Notes: a model not told the origin generated them from the letters alone. A stretch of DNA of 60,772 bases from Campylobacter sp. (GCF_020024835.1 NZ_JAHHTD010000005.1:1-60772), one strand, 5' to 3'; shown: positions 26,363 through 35,516, counted from the stretch's first letter. Numbers and translations: made by a program.

Positions 26363-26769
26363 TTTTTCTCCTTTGTAATAATAATACTTTGACTTAACAT
26401 ATCGTGTAATGTCAGAGTATCTTTTCTAAAAAAGCTCATAAGAAAACCTATGAGCAAACCAAAACTAATTATAAATATAATATATCTAAATATTATTTGA
26501 AAGAAATTTAATTTTTTACCCGTTTTTATATTAATTAAATATAAATCATAAGCTTTAAATCCCGGGCTTTGAGCTTTTTTTAATAAAAATAGGCCTTGAA
26601 TGAGACCAAATATTAAAGAACACAAAAAAATAATAAGTTGATTATTTAAAAAAGCTTCTTTAGATCCTAAAATAAAGTAAAACAAATATAAAATCGGTGT
26701 GTATAGTAAAAAAATATCTATCAAGAAAGCTTTAAAACGTAAAAAACGAGACGCTAGCTTTACTTTCAT
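26359..26769 (-). CDS. RDD-family membrane protein
   Basis: 136 residues with four hydrophobic segments. It shows the RDD-family start (LASRFLRFKAFLIDIFLLYTPI, with the conserved Arg and Asp) and the late SPGFKAYDLYLI and FFRKDTLTLHDMLS motifs. Family members are inner-membrane proteins, some proposed as ion or solute transporters; no substrate can be inferred. It lies between pyrE (5-bp gap) and nrdB (4-bp overlap). Confidence 0.8.
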   Translation of the reverse strand: MKVKLASRFLRFKAFLIDIFLLYTPILYLFYFILGSKEAFLNNQLIIFLCSLIFGLIQGLFLLKKAQSPGFKAYDLYLINIKTGKKLNFFQIIFRYIIFIISFGLLIGFLMSFFRKDTLTLHDMLSQSIIITKEKK

Positions 26770-26774
26770 TGTGT

Positions 26775-27380
26775 TTAATTACCACGACTACCAGGTTTAA
26801 TAGCTTGGCTATTTTGACAAAGCGGACAAGTATTTTCTTCATAAATTTCGAATTCAAAATTACCTAAAGCAAAAAGTGGTAGATTCTCTGGTAGCTTAGC
26901 AGTATTTAATCTAGGATTGCTTAAATTTTTAACCGAACAAAAGCCACGATTTGCTAATGCTGCAAAGGCAACCACTTTTCCACCTAGTTTCTCGATAATT
27001 TTAGAACTTTCAAGTGCAGAACCACCAGTTGTGATAATATCTTCACATATAATAAATTTCTCATTTTTTTTAACTTCAAAACCACGTCTAAGAGTCATCA
27101 CGCCTTCAACACGCTCTGTAAAAATAAAACGTTTATTGCAAGCTCTTGCTAGCTCATATCCAGCTAAAATTCCACCGAGTGCTGGGGAGCAAATGCTATC
27201 AAATTCAATGTTATAATCAGCAATTATTTTAGTTAATTCTTCGCATAGCATTTCAGCAAGCTTTGGATTTTCTAAAACTTTAGCGCTTTGAAGATAAAAT
27301 TCAGAATGTTTTCCAGAACTAAGTAAAAAATGACCTTGTAGATATGCTCCACATTCTTTATAAATTTTTTCTAAATTCAT
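26775..27380 (-). CDS. pyrE: Orotate phosphoribosyltransferase
   Basis: Pyrimidine biosynthesis: orotate plus PRPP gives OMP. 201 residues with the type I PRTase PRPP loop FIICEDIITTGGSALES and the SPALGGILAGYELA segment. The tail CPLCQNSQAIKPGSRGN carries a CxxC and is typical of epsilonproteobacterial PyrE. It is two bases from frr. Confidence 0.95.
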   Translation of the reverse strand: MNLEKIYKECGAYLQGHFLLSSGKHSEFYLQSAKVLENPKLAEMLCEELTKIIADYNIEFDSICSPALGGILAGYELARACNKRFIFTERVEGVMTLRRGFEVKKNEKFIICEDIITTGGSALESSKIIEKLGGKVVAFAALANRGFCSVKNLSNPRLNTAKLPENLPLFALGNFEFEIYEENTCPLCQNSQAIKPGSRGN

Positions 27381-27382
27381 AA

Positions 27383-27940
27383 TTAAACCTTTAGTAATTC
27401 CGCTTCTTTGTTTTTTACTAATTCATCAGTCTTTACAATGTAGCTATCGGTTAGTTTTTGAACTTCATCATAAGCTTTTTTTATTTCATCTTCTGAAATA
27501 GCTTTATCTTTTTCAAGTTTTTTTATCGCATCATTAGCGTCTTTTCTAATGTTTCTTATAGCAACTTTAGTTTTTTCACCCATAGCTTTAGCATTTTTAG
27601 CGTTTTCTTCTCTTTGCTCTCTTGTCATTGGAGGAAAGAATAATTTTATATTTTCTCCATCATTGTTTGGATTTACACCTATATTTGCTGCTGCAATAGC
27701 AGTTTCAATAGTTTTTAGCATAGGTTTTTCCCAAGGAGTGATACTAATGGTAGAAGCATCAGTTGCTAAAATAGTTGCTACTTGATTAAGCGGGGTTGCG
27801 CTTCCATAATAATCTATATAAATATGATCAAGTATATTGATATTTACTTTACCGGTTCTTATTGTAGTAAAATCTTTTTTTAAACTCTCTAAACTTTTAT
27901 CTGAATGTTGTTTTTGTTTAGTATAAATTTCATTTAGCAT
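27383..27940 (-). CDS. frr: Ribosome recycling factor
   Basis: 185 residues, the standard RRF length. Helical domain I (LKKDFTTIRTGKVN at the start; KLEKDKAISEDEIKKAYDEV at the end) brackets domain II with YYGSATPLNQVATI and FPPMTREQREE. RRF with EF-G splits post-termination ribosomes. It sits between secG and pyrE in one minus-strand operon. Confidence 0.97.
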   Translation of the reverse strand: MLNEIYTKQKQHSDKSLESLKKDFTTIRTGKVNINILDHIYIDYYGSATPLNQVATILATDASTISITPWEKPMLKTIETAIAAANIGVNPNNDGENIKLFFPPMTREQREENAKNAKAMGEKTKVAIRNIRKDANDAIKKLEKDKAISEDEIKKAYDEVQKLTDSYIVKTDELVKNKEAELLKV

Positions 27941-27950
27941 AGATCTTTCC

Positions 27951-28283
27951 TTATTTACTAGTATTGGTTTCTACCATTGGTGCATTAGGAATGGTATTGT
28001 TTGTCTCTGGTGCTTTTGGCAAAATTTGCTCTGCTTTTTCAGCTAAAGAATTAGAATTATTATTGTTATACATATAGCTTAGAGCTATCGTATTTGCTAT
28101 GAGTAATAAACCCATTATAAAAGTAAATTTTGCTAAAAATCCAGCTGGTCCTTTAGCACCAAATAAACTTTCATTGCTTCCACTATATGCTCCAAGTCCT
28201 ATACTTGAGCTTTTTTGAAGTAAAACTGCAATACAAATAATGATGACAATTGCAAATTGTAAGAAAATTAAAAGAGTAATCAT
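27951..28283 (-). CDS. secG: Protein translocase subunit SecG
   Basis: 110 residues: two transmembrane helices (about 2-22 and 50-72) joined by the SecG loop SSSIGLGAYSGSNESLFGAKGP, then a polar Asn/Thr-rich tail. SecG is the accessory subunit of the SecYEG channel. First gene of secG-frr-pyrE-RDD-nrdB; its promoter must lie in 28284-28350. Confidence 0.93.
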   Translation of the reverse strand: MITLLIFLQFAIVIIICIAVLLQKSSSIGLGAYSGSNESLFGAKGPAGFLAKFTFIMGLLLIANTIALSYMYNNNNSNSLAEKAEQILPKAPETNNTIPNAPMVETNTSK

Positions 28284-28351
28284 AAATATTCCTTGATAAT
28301 ATACGAAGTGTTATTCTAACTTAAAAAGCTTGATATAAACTTGAAAGAAAA

Positions 28352-28386
28352 AAGAAATTTACGAGAGTTGCTCTCGCAAATTTCTT
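28352..28386 (-). terminator. Rho-independent terminator of the BI-1 family gene
   Basis: AAGAAATTTGCGAGAG / CTCTCGTAAATTTCTT forms a near-perfect 16-bp stem around a three-base loop, followed on the minus strand by TTTTTCTTTC. It begins within the stop codon of the gene and cleanly separates it from secG. Confidence 0.85.
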
Positions 28387-29086
28387 ATCTACTACTAAAG
28401 CTTCTTAAAATATTAAGAAGAGATATAAAAAGATTGATAAAATCAAGATAAAGAGCTACAGCACCTTCAATAGGTGTTTCATAATTTCCTTTTATAATAT
28501 TTTGGGTATCATAAAGTATATAAAATGAAAATAAAATCGCACCGATTCCAGAAATAGCTAAACTCACAATAGAGCTTTGAAAAAATATATTAATTAAAGA
28601 AGCTACTACAATTACGATTAATGCTACAAATAGCATTTTGCCCATTATAGTAAAGTCTTTTTTGGTATTCATCGCAAATACACTTAGAGCACCAAAAGCA
28701 ACGGTGGTGAGTGCAAATGCTTGAGCTATAATACTAGCCCCAGCAGGCATAGCTAATACCGAATACAAAAGTGGTGTTAGAGTTAATCCTGAACAAAAAG
28801 TAAATCCAAAAAGTAAGATTAAATTTAGTGGAGTTTCTCTTTTTTTCCATTGTAAAGCAAACAATAATCCTAATTCAACGATGAATAAAATCCAAAAAGT
28901 TGCTTGTGATTGTATAAAAAGACTTGCTAACATATAAATTCCGACATAAGCTCCAGCAGTTGCAGCTAGCAAAGAAGCGGCAAAAAGTTGATAAGTTTGC
29001 TTTATAAAGATACTTAAATCACTTCTAGTATAACCTTCAAATTCTTGAGTTTTAGAGTTTGAGTAATCTCTATCATAAAGGCTCAT
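28385..29086 (-). CDS. Bax inhibitor-1 / YccA family membrane protein
   Basis: About 233 residues with seven hydrophobic segments, a soluble N-terminus (SLYDRDYSNSKTQEFEG) and the BI-1 family features GFTFCSGLTLTPLL and LYDTQNI near the end. Bacterial members are calcium-leak channels or modulators of the FtsH protease. ATG 29086 is chosen because GGAGG lies five bases before it; an upstream TTG at 29098 overlaps that site. Same neighbourhood as in C. jejuni (secG side and carbonic anhydrase side). Confidence 0.87.
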   Translation of the reverse strand: MSLYDRDYSNSKTQEFEGYTRSDLSIFIKQTYQLFAASLLAATAGAYVGIYMLASLFIQSQATFWILFIVELGLLFALQWKKRETPLNLILLFGFTFCSGLTLTPLLYSVLAMPAGASIIAQAFALTTVAFGALSVFAMNTKKDFTIMGKMLFVALIVIVVASLINIFFQSSIVSLAISGIGAILFSFYILYDTQNIIKGNYETPIEGAVALYLDFINLFISLLNILRSFSSR

Positions 29087-29211
29087 AAAATCCTCCAAAT
29101 GTTTTAAATTTATTTTTTATGGTTTAAATTTACAAAAAAAAGATAAACAGAAGATTAAAATAATAAAAACAAATTATAAAAATTTATATATAAAAAAATA
29201 ATAATATTAAG

Positions 29212-29217
29212 TATAAT
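29212..29217 (+). promoter_or_regulatory. -10 box of the carbonic anhydrase-mscS operon
   Basis: TATAAT, 30 bases upstream of the TTG start of the carbonic anhydrase gene, preceded by an A/T-periodic stretch without a clear -35, as usual for this genus. Confidence 0.5.
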
Positions 29218-29247
29218 TTTGTCGATGATATTCTAAAAAGGAAATTT

Positions 29248-29880
29248 TTGAAAGATTTAATTGATGGTGCTTTAAAATTTATGCAAGAGGATTTTAAAGA
29301 GCATGCACAATTGTTTGAGAGTTTGAAAAATAGGCAAAATCCTCATACACTTTTTATTGGTTGTGCTGATTCAAGGGTTATACCTAATTTAATTACTAAT
29401 ACTGGTCCTGGAGAGCTTTTTGTGATAAGAAATATTGGTAATATAGTCCCTCCTTATAGGATAGGAGATGATTATTTATCTACTACTTCTGCAATTGAAT
29501 ATGCATTTAATTCTTTGCATATTAGAAATATCATTGTTTGCGGACATAGTAATTGTGGTGGATGTGCAGCTTTATATGCTAGCACAGATGATTTAAAATA
29601 TATGCCAAATGTGGAAAAATGGCTTACTTTACTTGAGCCGATTAAAAATAAGGTATCAAAAATAGCTCAAGATGATGTAGCTATGAGAGCTTGGATGACT
29701 GAAAAGATGAATTTAGTAAATTCTTTACAAAATTTACTTACATATCCTGGAATTGAAGAAGCTTTAAATGAGAAAAAGATAGAGATTCACGCGTGGTATT
29801 ATATTATTGAAACAGGTGAAATTTACGAATATGATTTTAATTTTGAAAATTTTGTTTTAATTCAAGAAAGGCGTTCATGA
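29248..29880 (+). CDS. canB: Beta-class carbonic anhydrase
   Basis: Interconverts CO2 and bicarbonate, important for a capnophile. 210 residues. Zinc-ligand motifs GCADSRVIP (Cys, with the Asp-Arg dyad) and CGHSNCGGC (His and Cys) are intact. TTG start with AAAAGGAAA upstream. The ATGA overlap with the mscS-family gene suggests co-translation. The symbol could also be cynT in other annotations. Confidence 0.94.
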   Translation: MKDLIDGALKFMQEDFKEHAQLFESLKNRQNPHTLFIGCADSRVIPNLITNTGPGELFVIRNIGNIVPPYRIGDDYLSTTSAIEYAFNSLHIRNIIVCGHSNCGGCAALYASTDDLKYMPNVEKWLTLLEPIKNKVSKIAQDDVAMRAWMTEKMNLVNSLQNLLTYPGIEEALNEKKIEIHAWYYIIETGEIYEYDFNFENFVLIQERRS

Positions 29881-31751
29881 AAAAAATATTTATTTTTGTA
29901 TTAATTTGTTGTTGCATAAATTTTTTAAATGCTCAAGAAAATGAAGAAGTTAAGATAAATAAAGATAGTATTTTTTATTTAGTTCAAAATTATATTGAGT
30001 TAAATTCTGTGCTAGGAAGCTTTGGAGGAATGGATGAAAATTTTAGTGGCTACCAAGATAATATAAGAGAAATAGAAAAACAAAAACAAGATATTTTAAC
30101 CCAAATTCCTTTGCGAATGATTTCACAAAAAGTTAATGAAAAAGAAGTCAAAATATTTTTAAACACAAAAAGCAATCTAGAAACAAAAGTAGAGTATGCT
30201 CAAGTTGAAAAGCAGTATTATAATTATGTAGATAGTAAGATTAAATTGATAAATTTAATTGCCTCAGAGCATTTTTATTTTTGTATTTTTGAACTTGAAA
30301 AGGTTTTTATACAAGGTGCTCAAAGCAATAAAATACGATCAATTGTAGATAATGCAATAGAACTTTTAAAAGAAGATATAAAATTTGATTTTTCATTAGA
30401 AAAAGAAAAAATAAGTGATGTAGAAAAGGTTAAAATTTTAGAAGACAAAGAAGAAAAATTAAAAATAATTATTAGATCGTATAATGAAATTTTACTCTAC
30501 TTAAGAAATAATGCAAGATTGCTAGAAACTAATTTTTTATTTAATGAGCTTGGTTTGCAAAATGCTATTAATTATATTAATTATAAAACTTCTATTGAAA
30601 AGGTTAATGTTGGAAAAATTGTTATTTCAATTTTAGTTATTGCATTTTTTTACTCTTTGAAATTTTATCTTGTAAAAATTTTATCTTTTATTTTGCTTAA
30701 GTTATTTAAGCAAAATTTATCAAATATAGAGCTAAAAACACATTTTCTTTCAAAATTACAAAATCCTATAGGATGGTTTTTATTGATATATGCTATAGGA
30801 ATTTGTTTTACTATTGTTTATTATCCAGCTCCAGTAGATATAAGGATAGGTAATGCTTTATATATTATATATGCTATATTGAGTGCGTGGATTGTAATTA
30901 GTATTTTTGATAGTTATGGTATGGTTGTAATATCAAAATTGGCTGAGAAAAGTGGCAAAAGAGAAGTTGTTAATTTAATTATAAAGATTTTATATTTTAT
31001 TATTATTGTTATAGCTGCACTATTTGTGTTGGCACATTTGGGTTTTAATATTTCAGCATTAATTGCATCTTTAGGTATAGGTGGGTTGGCTGTTGCATTA
31101 GCAGCTAAGGATATTATTGCGAATTTTTTTGCATCTGTGCTTTTATTATTTGATAATAGTTTTAATCAAGGTGATTGGGTTGAAATTTCTGGAATAGAAG
31201 GGACTATAGTAGAAATAGGTCTTAGAAAAACTACCATTAGAACATTTGATAATTCTTTAGTATTTTTGCCAAATTCAACCATAATGGGAGCTAATATAAA
31301 AAATTGGAGTAAAAGAAAAATTGGTAGATATGTAAAAATATATTTAGGTATAACTTATGATGCAAAACCACATCAATTAGAACAACTTGTAGAAGATGTA
31401 AGATATTTACTTGCTACAAGTTCATTGATAGCTCAAGTTGATGATAGTGCATTAAAACTTGGTGGATCAAGAGCTAAATATAGGGAAAATTTAGTTTCTG
31501 TGAATGATTTAGAAGGATATAAAAATAAAACTTATGTTGCAGTGAGTGGTTTTGGTGCAAGTTCTATAGATATAGAAGTATATTTTTATACTAAAGCAGT
31601 TGATGGAGCAGGTTTTAGAGAGGCTAGACAAAGTATTTTACTTGAAATTATGAAAATAGTAGATAAAAATAAATTAAGTTTTGCTTTTCCTTCTCAAAGT
31701 CTTTATATTGAAAAAATAAATACCGAACAAAAAGAAGAGCTTTTAACTTAG
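29877..31751 (+). CDS. Large MscS-family mechanosensitive channel
   Basis: 624 residues. A signal peptide (FIFVLICCCINFLNAQE) is followed by a periplasmic coiled-coil region (about 20-235), then about five transmembrane helices. The pore helix is rich in Gly/Ala (SALIASLGIGGLAVALAAKD), followed by the beta domain (GDWVEISGIEGTIVEIGLRK, LPNSTIM) and the C-terminal alpha/beta domain. This is an MscK/YnaI-like enlarged MscS that would release solutes under membrane tension. It converges on the next gene with a four-base overlap. Confidence 0.92.
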   Translation: MKKIFIFVLICCCINFLNAQENEEVKINKDSIFYLVQNYIELNSVLGSFGGMDENFSGYQDNIREIEKQKQDILTQIPLRMISQKVNEKEVKIFLNTKSNLETKVEYAQVEKQYYNYVDSKIKLINLIASEHFYFCIFELEKVFIQGAQSNKIRSIVDNAIELLKEDIKFDFSLEKEKISDVEKVKILEDKEEKLKIIIRSYNEILLYLRNNARLLETNFLFNELGLQNAINYINYKTSIEKVNVGKIVISILVIAFFYSLKFYLVKILSFILLKLFKQNLSNIELKTHFLSKLQNPIGWFLLIYAIGICFTIVYYPAPVDIRIGNALYIIYAILSAWIVISIFDSYGMVVISKLAEKSGKREVVNLIIKILYFIIIVIAALFVLAHLGFNISALIASLGIGGLAVALAAKDIIANFFASVLLLFDNSFNQGDWVEISGIEGTIVEIGLRKTTIRTFDNSLVFLPNSTIMGANIKNWSKRKIGRYVKIYLGITYDAKPHQLEQLVEDVRYLLATSSLIAQVDDSALKLGGSRAKYRENLVSVNDLEGYKNKTYVAVSGFGASSIDIEVYFYTKAVDGAGFREARQSILLEIMKIVDKNKLSFAFPSQSLYIEKINTEQKEELLT

Positions 31752-32062
31752 TAAGCTCTTCTTTTATCATCACATTCGACTAAAATTTTATCAGCTATGA
31801 TTATGTTTTCATTTTTATTAGCATTAATTTTAACTAAACTACCTAGTTTTAAGTCCTTGATTCCAGCTAGTTTTTTATTGCTACCAAATATTCCGCAAGC
31901 ATAAATTTCAATTTGTGTTTGAGGTAGAATGATTACGATAAGATTGTCGCTTGAATTAGTTTTTAAACTGATAGTATTGTTTGATATATTTTGTAAGATT
32001 CCTTGAGTTTTGTATGCAAAAGTGATACTAACTAAAGAAATTAAAAGTAAAAACAATCTCAT
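31748..32062 (-). CDS. Small secreted protein, paralogue of the gene upstream
   Basis: 104 residues: signal peptide (RLFLLLISLVSITFA), a small beta-rich domain with ACGIFGSNKKLAGIKDLKLG, and a tail ILVECDDKRRAY. It has two mature cysteines (in CGIFG and ECDDK), so a disulphide is likely. It is clearly related to the protein encoded at 32102-32458: the same CGIFG, FKDLKVG/IKDLKLG and KRAY ending. Its ribosome binding site is inside a hairpin (32062-32090). The domain may be of the DUF5666/OB-like kind; function unknown. Confidence 0.75.
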   Translation of the reverse strand: MRLFLLLISLVSITFAYKTQGILQNISNNTISLKTNSSDNLIVIILPQTQIEIYACGIFGSNKKLAGIKDLKLGSLVKINANKNENIIIADKILVECDDKRRAY

Positions 32063-32090
32063 AAAATAACTCCTTTTAAGAGTTATTTTA
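32062..32090 (-). promoter_or_regulatory. Hairpin covering the ribosome binding site of the 104-residue gene
   Basis: Minus strand TAAAATAACTC-TTAAAAG-GAGTTATTTTA: an 11-bp perfect stem with a 7-base loop. The Shine-Dalgarno AAAAGGAG spans loop and stem, and the A of the start ATG ends the stem. It could act as a translational switch, or as an attenuator between the two paralogous genes. Confidence 0.55.
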
Positions 32091-32101
32091 CATTAAAAAT
32101 C

Positions 32102-32458
32102 TTAGTAAGCTCTTTTTTTGCAATCTATTTCAATTTTTTTAATCGTTATATTTTGTAATTGGTCTTGATTTTGTAGATTGTTTTGAGTGTAGCCTTGGAA
32201 AATTTCAGCTTCTATAAAGGTGCCTACTTTTAAATCTTTGAAAGTGCCATATTTATCCATACCAAAAATTCCGCAATCATCCATATCTATTTTTGTATTT
32301 GGTAATATTTTCATATTTATTTTTTGTCCGTGAGTTGTATCTACCAAAATAGTTTTTGTAGTATCGTTTATATCTATAATTGTTCCATATATTCCATCAG
32401 CATATGCAAAATTTGAAACACCTAAAATAGTTAAAATTGTAGCTATTTTTTTTATCAT
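32102..32458 (-). CDS. Small secreted protein with CGIFG and KRAY motifs
   Basis: 118 residues: signal peptide (IKKIATILTILGVSNFAYA), then alternating hydrophobic/polar residues typical of a small beta barrel (GIYGTIIDINDTTKTILVD), DDCGIFGMDKYGTFKDLKVG, a Gln/Asn-rich insertion (NNLQNQDQLQN) and the tail IEIDCKKRAY. Two mature cysteines. The related gene follows 39 bases downstream. AAGGAG precedes the ATG. I do not know a function; location next to mscS and a PP-loop gene gives no clear hint. Confidence 0.75.
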   Translation of the reverse strand: MIKKIATILTILGVSNFAYADGIYGTIIDINDTTKTILVDTTHGQKINMKILPNTKIDMDDCGIFGMDKYGTFKDLKVGTFIEAEIFQGYTQNNLQNQDQLQNITIKKIEIDCKKRAY

Positions 32459-32600
32459 TTTTTACTCCTTGATTTTATTAGATGATTATAGTATTTATCG
32501 GTGAAGTAAGAGTGAATTTAAAAAATTAATTTGCAATATTTTATTTTTAGAAGTTAAAATAAAATATCACATTTTAGTAAAAATCTTTAGTAATAAAATA

Positions 32601-33584
32601 TCAATGTATAAAAAATTCTTGAATTTTATTTTTATCATCAAAAGCTACACTTTTAAATATTTTTTCTTTAAAACCTATATTGTAACTAGTATTTGGTTGA
32701 GTTTTAGCATATGTTAATGCTATATTAAAAGCTAAATTTAAATCCTTATCGTTGATATTTTTATCAACTAAAGAGTAAGCTCCTACTAAATCAAATAATT
32801 TTAACTCTTCATATTTATCAGTTTTTAGTTCTTTTAAAAAGCGATTTTCTAATTCGTTTCTCCCAACAATCATCTTAGAGCCATATGGAAGTCTTAGATG
32901 ACGACCATATTTTAATAATTGTGCATCATTAACTTGCATATTTTTATCAAATTTTATAAAATCTTTTATTTTGTTAGCAAAACTTTCAAGCGTTAATAAA
33001 CATCCTCCCCCAGGACTTTCAAAATCTTCAAATCCAAATTTTAATGCAAGTTCTAGCTGCCTTTTTCTGCTTCTACCACTAATATTTTCTAATTTCATTC
33101 TATCTACCCATCTCTCGCGTTCAGGTTTTGTTATAGGTAAATTTTTTGCACACATAGGGCGTAAAATCAAATCCTCTTCATCTAAAGCTAATTTTTTTAC
33201 TTTAGCCATAGCATCATTTCTTTGACTCATAGGACGTTGTCCTACTACTTCTCCTGTGATAATAAAATTTGCATTTTCATCTTTTAACATAGAAAGAGCA
33301 GTTTTAAACATAAAAGCGTGGCAATCAATACAGGGATTAAAATGTTTTCCATAGCCATATTGTGGATTAAACAAAACTTCTTGCAAATAAGTATTTCTTA
33401 CATCTATGACTTCAAAACTAGCTCCAGCCATCGCAGCACGTTTTGCCATAATTTCACTTTTATCACTAGTTCCACCAAATCCTATGTTTATATTAAGAGC
33501 TTTAACTTCAATTCCTTGAGAGGTTATTAATTTCATAGCAAGCATAGAATCAAGTCCGCCGCTAAAAAGTGCCAATGCTTTCAT
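32601..33584 (-). CDS. PP-loop ATPase with C-terminal NFACT-R-like domain (tRNA thiolation-type)
   Basis: 327 residues. N-terminal PP-loop LFSGGLDSMLA followed by NPCIDCHAFMFK, with a CxxC typical of tRNA-thiolating enzymes, then ITGEVVGQRPMSQ. From about residue 190 SPGGGCLLT is followed by LLKYGRHLRLPYGSKMIVGRN, which resembles the NFACT-R_1 domain attached to thiouridylase-like proteins. A role in sulphur or uridine modification of tRNA is inference. Cytoplasmic; no signal peptide. It lies 61 bases downstream of dnaG on the same strand. Confidence 0.78.
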   Translation of the reverse strand: MKALALFSGGLDSMLAMKLITSQGIEVKALNINIGFGGTSDKSEIMAKRAAMAGASFEVIDVRNTYLQEVLFNPQYGYGKHFNPCIDCHAFMFKTALSMLKDENANFIITGEVVGQRPMSQRNDAMAKVKKLALDEEDLILRPMCAKNLPITKPERERWVDRMKLENISGRSRKRQLELALKFGFEDFESPGGGCLLTLESFANKIKDFIKFDKNMQVNDAQLLKYGRHLRLPYGSKMIVGRNELENRFLKELKTDKYEELKLFDLVGAYSLVDKNINDKDLNLAFNIALTYAKTQPNTSYNIGFKEKIFKSVAFDDKNKIQEFFIH

Positions 33585-33645
33585 TTTTTCCTTTCAATAA
33601 TTTTTTATAATTTTATTTAAAGAAATTTAATTTATTTTCTAAAAT

Positions 33646-35439
33646 TTAAAAAAAATCATCACCCGTGCATAGACAAAGTAAATGTTTATTTTTAATACTT
33701 TTTTGCAAATTACTAAGAAAAATCTCTAATTCATTTTCATTTTTTAAAGTTTGTATGGCTTGCAAAATTTTATTTAAATGAGAAAGAAAAAGAGTATTAT
33801 CTTTACAATTTCTTTTGATTTTTTCTAAATTTTGATTTAAAATATTAAAAATCTGTTTTTTTAAAGCTTGTGCAAGGTTTAGATTTTTTGATCTATTAAA
33901 AAAAGCTAAATTAATTTTGCAAATCGCATATAAAAATTCTTCAAAATTATTTAATTTTTTTATATTTTCATATTCATAGAGTTCCCTGATATTTACATTT
34001 TCAAAATTTTTATTTTCTAAAATAGCTTCAATAATATCTTGGTGTATAAAATATTCTTTAGAACTTATGGCATTAAAAATTTGTATTGATTTAGGATTTT
34101 CGTGTAAAAATTTTAACAATTCTAATTCACTAATATTATTTGCAAGAATTTGCTTTTTATGATGTAAGTTAGTAATAAAATTCTTAGAATTTGCTGTTTT
34201 TGAAAGTTTAATATCTTGAGAATTTACCCCTAATAAATTTGCAACTAGATTAACATAAGAATTTGCAATTAGTGGTTCTAATAAAAAGGTATATTTTTGT
34301 ATTTCTTCTAAAGCTTTTTGTTTGTTCAAAATTGAATTTAAATCAAAATTAGTAAGTAAATTTCTTAAATAAAATTCACTCAATTCCACGCCTTTTTCTA
34401 ATATAGAAAATAGTAGTTTTTCTTGGTGATTTGCTACAAGTTCAGCTGGATCTTTTCCGCCTTCAAGTAAAACAACTTTACCATCAATTTTTGCTAAGCT
34501 CAATAAATATGATGAACGAATAGCAGCTTGCAAACCAGCATTATCATTATCAAAACATAGAATCACCCTTGCTTGCAATCTTTTGATTAAAGGAATATGA
34601 TTTTCCCCCAAGGCAGTGCCTAAGACCGCTACTGAATTTTTAAAACCAGCTTTGTGTAGTGCTATAGCGTCCATATAACCTTCGCAAATTATCATTTCTT
34701 TTTGTTTATAAATTTCATCTTTGGCAAGGTTAAGTGCATATAAAATTCTTGATTTATCAAATAATTTATTTTGCGGAGAATTGACGTATTTTGCCATATT
34801 ATTTTCATCTAGAGTCCTCCCACCAAAACCCACTAATAAATTTTTATGATCATAAATGCTAAATGTAATGCGATTAATAAAACTTGCATAAAATCCATTT
34901 TCATTTTTCTTTATAATGCCAACTTCTAAAGCATCATCGGTGTTAATTTGTTCATTTTGCAGTAGCCTTAAAGTTTCATTTGAGCTAGGTGCATAACCTA
35001 ATTCAAATTTTCTAATATCATCATCATTAAGACCTCTTTTGTAAAGATATGATAGCATTTCTTTGTTTTTAGATAAATTTTGTTTATAAAATGCGTTGAG
35101 ATTTGGCAAAATATACATAATGGATTTTTTATTATCTTGTTTTTGAGAAGTGTAATTAAGTGAAAAATTATTCCAAGAGGCGACTTTTTCAACTGCTTCA
35201 ATGAAATTTAATTTTTCATAATCCATTACAAATTTGAATACATTTCCACCTGCCTTACAAGCAAAACAATGATAAAAACCTTTTATAGAATTAATATGCA
35301 TACTAGGATTTTTATCATCGTGAAAAGGACATTTGCAAACATAACTTGAACCTTGCTTTCTCACTTCAATATAATGAGCTATAATATCAACAATGTCTGT
35401 TTTTTGTAAAAGTTGCTCTATGCTTGTTTGTTCTATCAT
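33646..35439 (-). CDS. dnaG: DNA primase
   Basis: 597 residues. The N-terminal CHC2 zinc finger is visible (CKCPFHDDKNPSMH then YHCFACKAGGNVFKFVMDYE). The catalytic core includes VGFGGRTLDENNMAKYVNSP and the Toprim motifs IICEGYMDAIALHKAG and ILCFDNDNAGLQA. The Asn/Lys-rich C-terminal part would bind the DnaB helicase. Makes RNA primers at the fork. It is divergent from the LapB-like gene, with promoters in 35440-35516. Confidence 0.96.
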   Translation of the reverse strand: MIEQTSIEQLLQKTDIVDIIAHYIEVRKQGSSYVCKCPFHDDKNPSMHINSIKGFYHCFACKAGGNVFKFVMDYEKLNFIEAVEKVASWNNFSLNYTSQKQDNKKSIMYILPNLNAFYKQNLSKNKEMLSYLYKRGLNDDDIRKFELGYAPSSNETLRLLQNEQINTDDALEVGIIKKNENGFYASFINRITFSIYDHKNLLVGFGGRTLDENNMAKYVNSPQNKLFDKSRILYALNLAKDEIYKQKEMIICEGYMDAIALHKAGFKNSVAVLGTALGENHIPLIKRLQARVILCFDNDNAGLQAAIRSSYLLSLAKIDGKVVLLEGGKDPAELVANHQEKLLFSILEKGVELSEFYLRNLLTNFDLNSILNKQKALEEIQKYTFLLEPLIANSYVNLVANLLGVNSQDIKLSKTANSKNFITNLHHKKQILANNISELELLKFLHENPKSIQIFNAISSKEYFIHQDIIEAILENKNFENVNIRELYEYENIKKLNNFEEFLYAICKINLAFFNRSKNLNLAQALKKQIFNILNQNLEKIKRNCKDNTLFLSHLNKILQAIQTLKNENELEIFLSNLQKSIKNKHLLCLCTGDDFF

Positions 35440-35516
35440 TTTTTTTACCTTAAAGAAAATTATATAAGCATTTAGCTATAATTGTTATAAATTTAAAGCT
35501 TAAAGTTGTGATTTAG

